Source of the DNA: Steromphala cineraria
Lineage: Eukaryota; Mollusca; Gastropoda; Trochida; Trochidae
DNA length: 64,000 nucleotides
NCBI GenBank assembly: GCA_916613615.1
Contig: OU744730.1
Location: 20,772,406 to 20,836,405 of the forward strand
Direction of reading: 5' to 3'
The stretch's first letter is position 1. Every line of letters starts with the position of its first letter. Under the pieces are notes generated by a model. The model ran no database searches, had not been told where the DNA came from, and worked only from the letters and a program-made list of their open reading frames with translations. Of this stretch, positions 59,963 to 64,000 are shown one piece after another. A program made the position numbers and the translations under genes.

Positions 59963-60378
59963 TTTATTACTTGCTTAATAACATCATAAAAATACAAAGA
60001 AAGTCGCCAACATGACTGTCGCGGCCGGCCCGCTGACATTATGACGTCATACTTAACAATTGTGACGTCATCATTACGTCACGTAATTCGGTCAGCGCGC
60101 GATGTTATAACACAATGTGTAATAACATTGTAGATTTATTAAACAGCGATATCTTCAACGGGAGAGTAATAAAAGATATTAGACAAGGTATTTTGAAAGG
60201 TATCATTTTTGAAAAATATCGACTTTGTTCAATTCTTTTATTCGGTATAAAGGCCATAGGCCCATGTACAAATAACAATCTTATTGTGACAGATGTATAT
60301 CATGTTTAACATTTCTCAAATATAATGCTTCCTTAATGAACTTAGCAATATTTAACAAAATATTTTCCTTAGTACATG
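59963..60378. other. CRE-palindrome cluster and spacer
   Basis: Contains CGCGGCCGGCCCGC near 60020, TGACGTCA at 60042-60049 and 60063-60070, a further TTACGTCACGT near 60074 and CAGCGCGCG near 60093. This CpG-rich ~100 bp is probably the distal part of the palindromic element, or a small promoter. The 64-codon frame at 60115-60309 has no domain. Confidence 0.45.
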
Positions 60379-60966
60379 TTAACCCTTACGATGCGGCTAT
60401 ATATTTTTGCTCTACAAGCCCACGTGGCGGAATTGTTTTATCCGGTGCCAGCCACCGTTATATCCTGATTAACCGCTTCTTTATTTTTGTGCGCAGATAT
60501 ACATATGATACATGGAAATAAAGACAATTCTCTCTTCTATACGATGATGTAAAAATTATAAAATTATCTCTAATGGTTCGTGAGATATAAATGCCGCAAG
60601 GTGGGTACCCTCAATCATTTTGAGGTAAAAATTTTGTTTGCGTCACTTGTCGCAACGCTTGCCGCTTCTTTATTTTTGTGCCGGATATACATATGATACA
60701 TAGAAATAAAGACAATTCTCTCTTCTACACGATGATGTAAAAATTATAGAATTATCTCTATTGGTATGTGAGATATGAATGCCGCAAGGTGGGTACCCTC
60801 AATCATTTTTGAGAAAAGGTTTGATATTTTATATCCGGGAGCAGCCAAGACTGCTTGCAGTCAATATATAGCCTTATCCTGAAAGTTACGGATTTCGCCA
60901 AGAGGGCTTACGTGCCATTTTATATTTGGCCCGTAAATATCACGCGCCCCGCATCGTAAGGGTTAA
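60379..60966. mobile_element. piggyBac-like non-autonomous element, perfect 18-bp ends
   Basis: The ends are a perfect inverted repeat, TTAACCCTTACGATGCGG at 60379-60396 and its complement at 60949-60966. They consist of the TTAA target word plus a CCCT-starting terminal repeat, the hallmark of piggyBac-type transposons. No transposase is present, so this is a non-autonomous derivative. Inside, a ~152-bp segment is repeated at 189-bp offset (60473-60625 and 60662-60813), with phrases CCGCTTCTTTATTTTTGTG, AATAAAGACAATTCTCTC and GCCGCAAGGTGGGTACCC. Its perfect ends suggest a relatively recent insertion. Confidence 0.93.
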
Positions 60967-62444
60967 AAGTGTATAAAAGATCGACTTTGGTGCATAAAGG
61001 TGCCTCAATTTTCGAATCTTGCTTAGAGCTTAGCAATTATTTCTATGGTGGACTCTCTCTGAAATAATATTACAAATTGTCATGGTAAGTGAACAATTTG
61101 GAAGGAAGCACTAAAACCAGAATCAGTTCTAAAGTGAAAATGTTAGTATTGTTATCCTTTCAGCAGATTCCTTCACAAAAATTGAAATTTTGATCATTGA
61201 CCATAAGTGTTTTTGTGTTGTTTTCGTTTGTGATGGCTTCTGATGGGCAAGGGTTTCCCTTTGAAATTCAAGAACTAAAATGCCAGTTAAAGGGTCAGAC
61301 CAATGGATAAATTAAAAGGAATTATGTGTAGCACACCAAACCCAGAGACAAATTTACAGCAGTGCCCACCTCATACATACATTTTGGAAACTAATTTTTG
61401 CTGATCACTGACTAAAGATGTGAATTAAAAAATGTTATTAGGATTACTCAATTTAAATTAAAAATATTAAGGGGTATTTATGATTTAACTCCCCAAATTT
61501 GTCATCACGATTGTCTTCTTATCATGATTTATAGATATGACCTTCATTAAAAGTTTTGAAAAATTTTCCTTTGCATAATACACTCATGTTAGACTTTACA
61601 AACAAATTACATTCTCACCTAATAAGACATTTTACAGTTTTCATTTATATTCAAATTGATAATTTAATAGCAGAAAAAAAATATTTTCTATTAAGGCATT
61701 TGTTGTTTTATAATTAGGTATTTGAAATTTGGTTGTTTGACTACCTTGAAACAAAAATATGAAGGTTTTGTTTTAATTCTGATTAAGGTAACTATGTTTG
61801 GAACAGATCAATTAAAATCTGATTTTTATTAAAGATTTCATACATAGTTAATATCTTGAAAAATTTCAAGAAACTTACACATAATGGAATTACTTTGTAC
61901 AAAGTGATTTAATGTTATCATTTCCTCTTTATAACGATTTGACATGATGATAAATCTTCAGATAAACTTTTATTAAGATGCTTATTTGATTTTGTCTTAT
62001 TTTTTAGGAAAATAAATTTGTACAGTGTCTTATGTTTAAAAAAAGGTGAAAAAGAGAATTTAGCAAATTATACAAACAGATCATTTTCTAACTTATAAAA
62101 ATCTTTATTTATCGTAATGAATTACGATACTTTAAAACAATCAAATTGGATAGAATAACAGCCTGGAGTTTGCTAACAAAGTCAAGATTAAGGAGTTAGA
62201 AAGTACTAAGATAGAATAAATTGTCAAAGAAATGACTTAAGTTGAAACTAATGAGAATTGATATCATCGAATAGGTTAACTTTTCAGTACAATCTAAACT
62301 CTTGTAATTTGACATGAAAAAACGTTAACTAGTAACCGATTCTATATTCTTTCTGTACAAAACGAAAAAAATTTAATTGATAATGTAGATCATAGTGATC
62401 AATACATTTCATATTGATAAAATAATGGCATCTATTTGGTCACT
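60967..62444. other. Intergenic DNA, no gene seen
   Basis: AT-rich unique sequence; no frame with a domain, no repeats with definable ends. Confidence 0.5.
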
Positions 62445-62722
62445 TTAAAGGGGCAGTAGCACGCTTTTAGGGGATATAAGGTGATGTCAGGAAAATGAAA
62501 ATAAAGGGTTCCGATTGAAAGACAATGTATTCAAACTAAATGAAGCAGCAGTAAATCAAATATATAATGTGAAGTTCGGCCATGCGATTCATTTTTCTTA
62601 CCCAAAATAAATTAAAGGTGTTCACACAAAAAATCAAAATAATACATTAAGCATTAACTTACAATTATCAATGAAATTTGAAAATATAAAATGTTCAAAA
62701 AACGTGCTACTGCCCCTTTTAA
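62445..62722. mobile_element. TTAA-flanked MITE, AGGGGCAGTAGCACG ends
   Basis: TTAA at 62445-62448 and 62719-62722 bracket inverted ends AGGGGCAGTAGCACG (left) and CGTGCTACTGCCCCTT (right). The inside is ~245 bp of AT-rich non-coding sequence. An exact TTAA duplication implies mobilisation by a piggyBac-type transposase, by inference. A truncated inverted relative is at 44214-44515, and the ends resemble those of 41232-41457. Confidence 0.9.
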
Positions 62723-64000
62723 GGGCACATTACCCAATGTTGTCAACAGCCACCTTGATAAACTCAATATCATAAGTGTCAACACTTGCTCAAAGACCCC
62801 AACACTATGTTACCAAGCCCACGTCTGTCCGCTAGTTGCGCTATTGTATTTCAACACATAATGTGAAATAATTATTTTTCCAAGTTGCAGCTGCTTAATA
62901 ATTAATTTTACAAAATCCAACTTGTCGGTTACCATGGCAAAACCCTGCTCTAAACAATTTAGCCACATTTGCATGTTCCCTCTGTTTTTTTCCACGCGTC
63001 TAATGACGGATCACGAATGTGGCTATCTACCAAGAAAGACTTCACTGACTGATTTCGTAGCCTCTGGCCCCCATTGCAGATGAAACTCTCTTTTTTTCCT
63101 GGCCATTTCCTTACTTTCGAGCGATTTATTGTCTTGTCTGGCTTTATATTTCAAGTCGTTGACAAAAGTAATTAGTTTAGAGAACAGTTTTGAAAAGGTT
63201 CGCCATATCTGAATGATTTTCTTTGTTATCGCATGGTATATTGTTCAAATATGATTCAATATTTATGATAATTGGCAAGAAAATATTGTAAAATATGAAT
63301 GTTTAATAACTTACAGCGTTATAGTTAAGATGTTGTTGATATGATCATGATTATCTTACACCTTGAATGTTAAAAAAAAGGATTCTTTTAGTTTAAATCT
63401 GATAATACTCTCTTGTTACAATTATCTTAGATTAAATGATAACAATGTTAAAATAGGTTTTTAAGAGTTAATTTGATATTATCAAAGGTGTTGTAAAGTG
63501 AAAATATCAAAAAGGGGGAAAATAGTTATTGTCTTATGTGTTTTTAGAATAATTTTGTGACCTGTTGAAAAAAAAAATATTTCAAATTGAGTATACTTAA
63601 TTTTGAATTAATGTTGGAAAATGAAAGTTTGTTTAATTCAATGTTTGTGTTTGATGTCATAAATTGAAAATTTTAATTATATTTGCTTTGATTTGATTCA
63701 AATTCATCCTTTTTTAAAAAAGACCGAAACGTTGATCATATACTATAATGAAAATCATTTCCTAACATATTTTAGATGTCTACATTTGGACAGTGGAATT
63801 TAAATAAAAATTCAATCAAGTATTAATTTCTGTGACTTTTGAGACAATGACACTGTTAAAAGTACACAAAACGAAAAACAAGTATGATAACATATAAAAA
63901 AATTGTTCGAGTAAAAGTAGTTGAGTGAATGTAAACAAGCTAATAAGTGTGTTTGAGGGGAGCTTTATCCAAGGGGAGATAAATACTGGTGTAACTGGCG
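62723..64000. other. Intergenic DNA, no gene seen
   Basis: AT-rich unique sequence to the window end. A slightly GC-richer patch at 62980-63130 has no identifiable feature. Confidence 0.5.

Overview
This is a gene-poor, AT-rich stretch of an animal nuclear genome. Several repeat types point to a lophotrochozoan, most likely a bivalve mollusc: a hairpin-ended element with 170-bp internal monomers (like bivalve 'pearl' elements), tRNA-headed SINEs, many short inverted-repeat transposons, and a Tc1-type transposon. The species call is inference. No intact multi-exon gene could be supported. Almost all short open frames are chance frames in AT-rich DNA, or frames forced by satellite periodicity.

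Layout. 0-9 kb: a small GAGGT array, a headless SINE, a 1.68-kb element with a perfect 15-bp terminal inverted repeat that carries a nested 375-bp element with a perfect 13-bp inverted repeat, then a degraded minisatellite. 9-18 kb: a large palindromic element with paired TGACGTCA sites, and unique DNA with candidate regulatory blocks. 18-20.6 kb: a GAGGT/CATGT satellite whose end is duplicated as a nearly identical 761-bp tandem copy. 20.6-29 kb: unique DNA with a 22-bp minisatellite. 29.3-29.8 kb: a promoter-like patch (ETS plus CRE-like site) followed by a broken THAP-type zinc-finger coding remnant. 32-38 kb: a 200-bp MITE, a complete-looking tRNA-derived SINE, a 31-bp minisatellite and a second pentamer satellite.

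41-51 kb is rich in transposons: a TTAA-type MITE, a ~620-bp repeat whose inverted partner lies at 55.3 kb, the hairpin-ended element, a Tc1 transposon with a decayed DD34E transposase, a TA-flanked MITE, and a hAT-type MITE with an exact 8-bp target duplication. Around 52.2-53.4 kb a CpG-rich patch with YY1-, ETS- and NRF1-like sites looks like the promoter and 5' exon of a gene outside or barely entering the window. 54-64 kb holds further MITEs, including a TTAA-flanked piggyBac-like element with perfect 18-bp ends at 60.4-61.0 kb, and another palindromic element.

The main biology is repeat biology. Pentamer satellites keep a strict 5-bp register over hundreds of bases, in one orientation at three loci. 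Separate repeat families repeatedly deliver the CRE palindrome TGACGTCA. Several non-autonomous DNA transposons have readable ends and target sites, so the mobilising superfamily can be inferred. Coordinates of repeat edges without a stated inverted repeat or target duplication are approximate.
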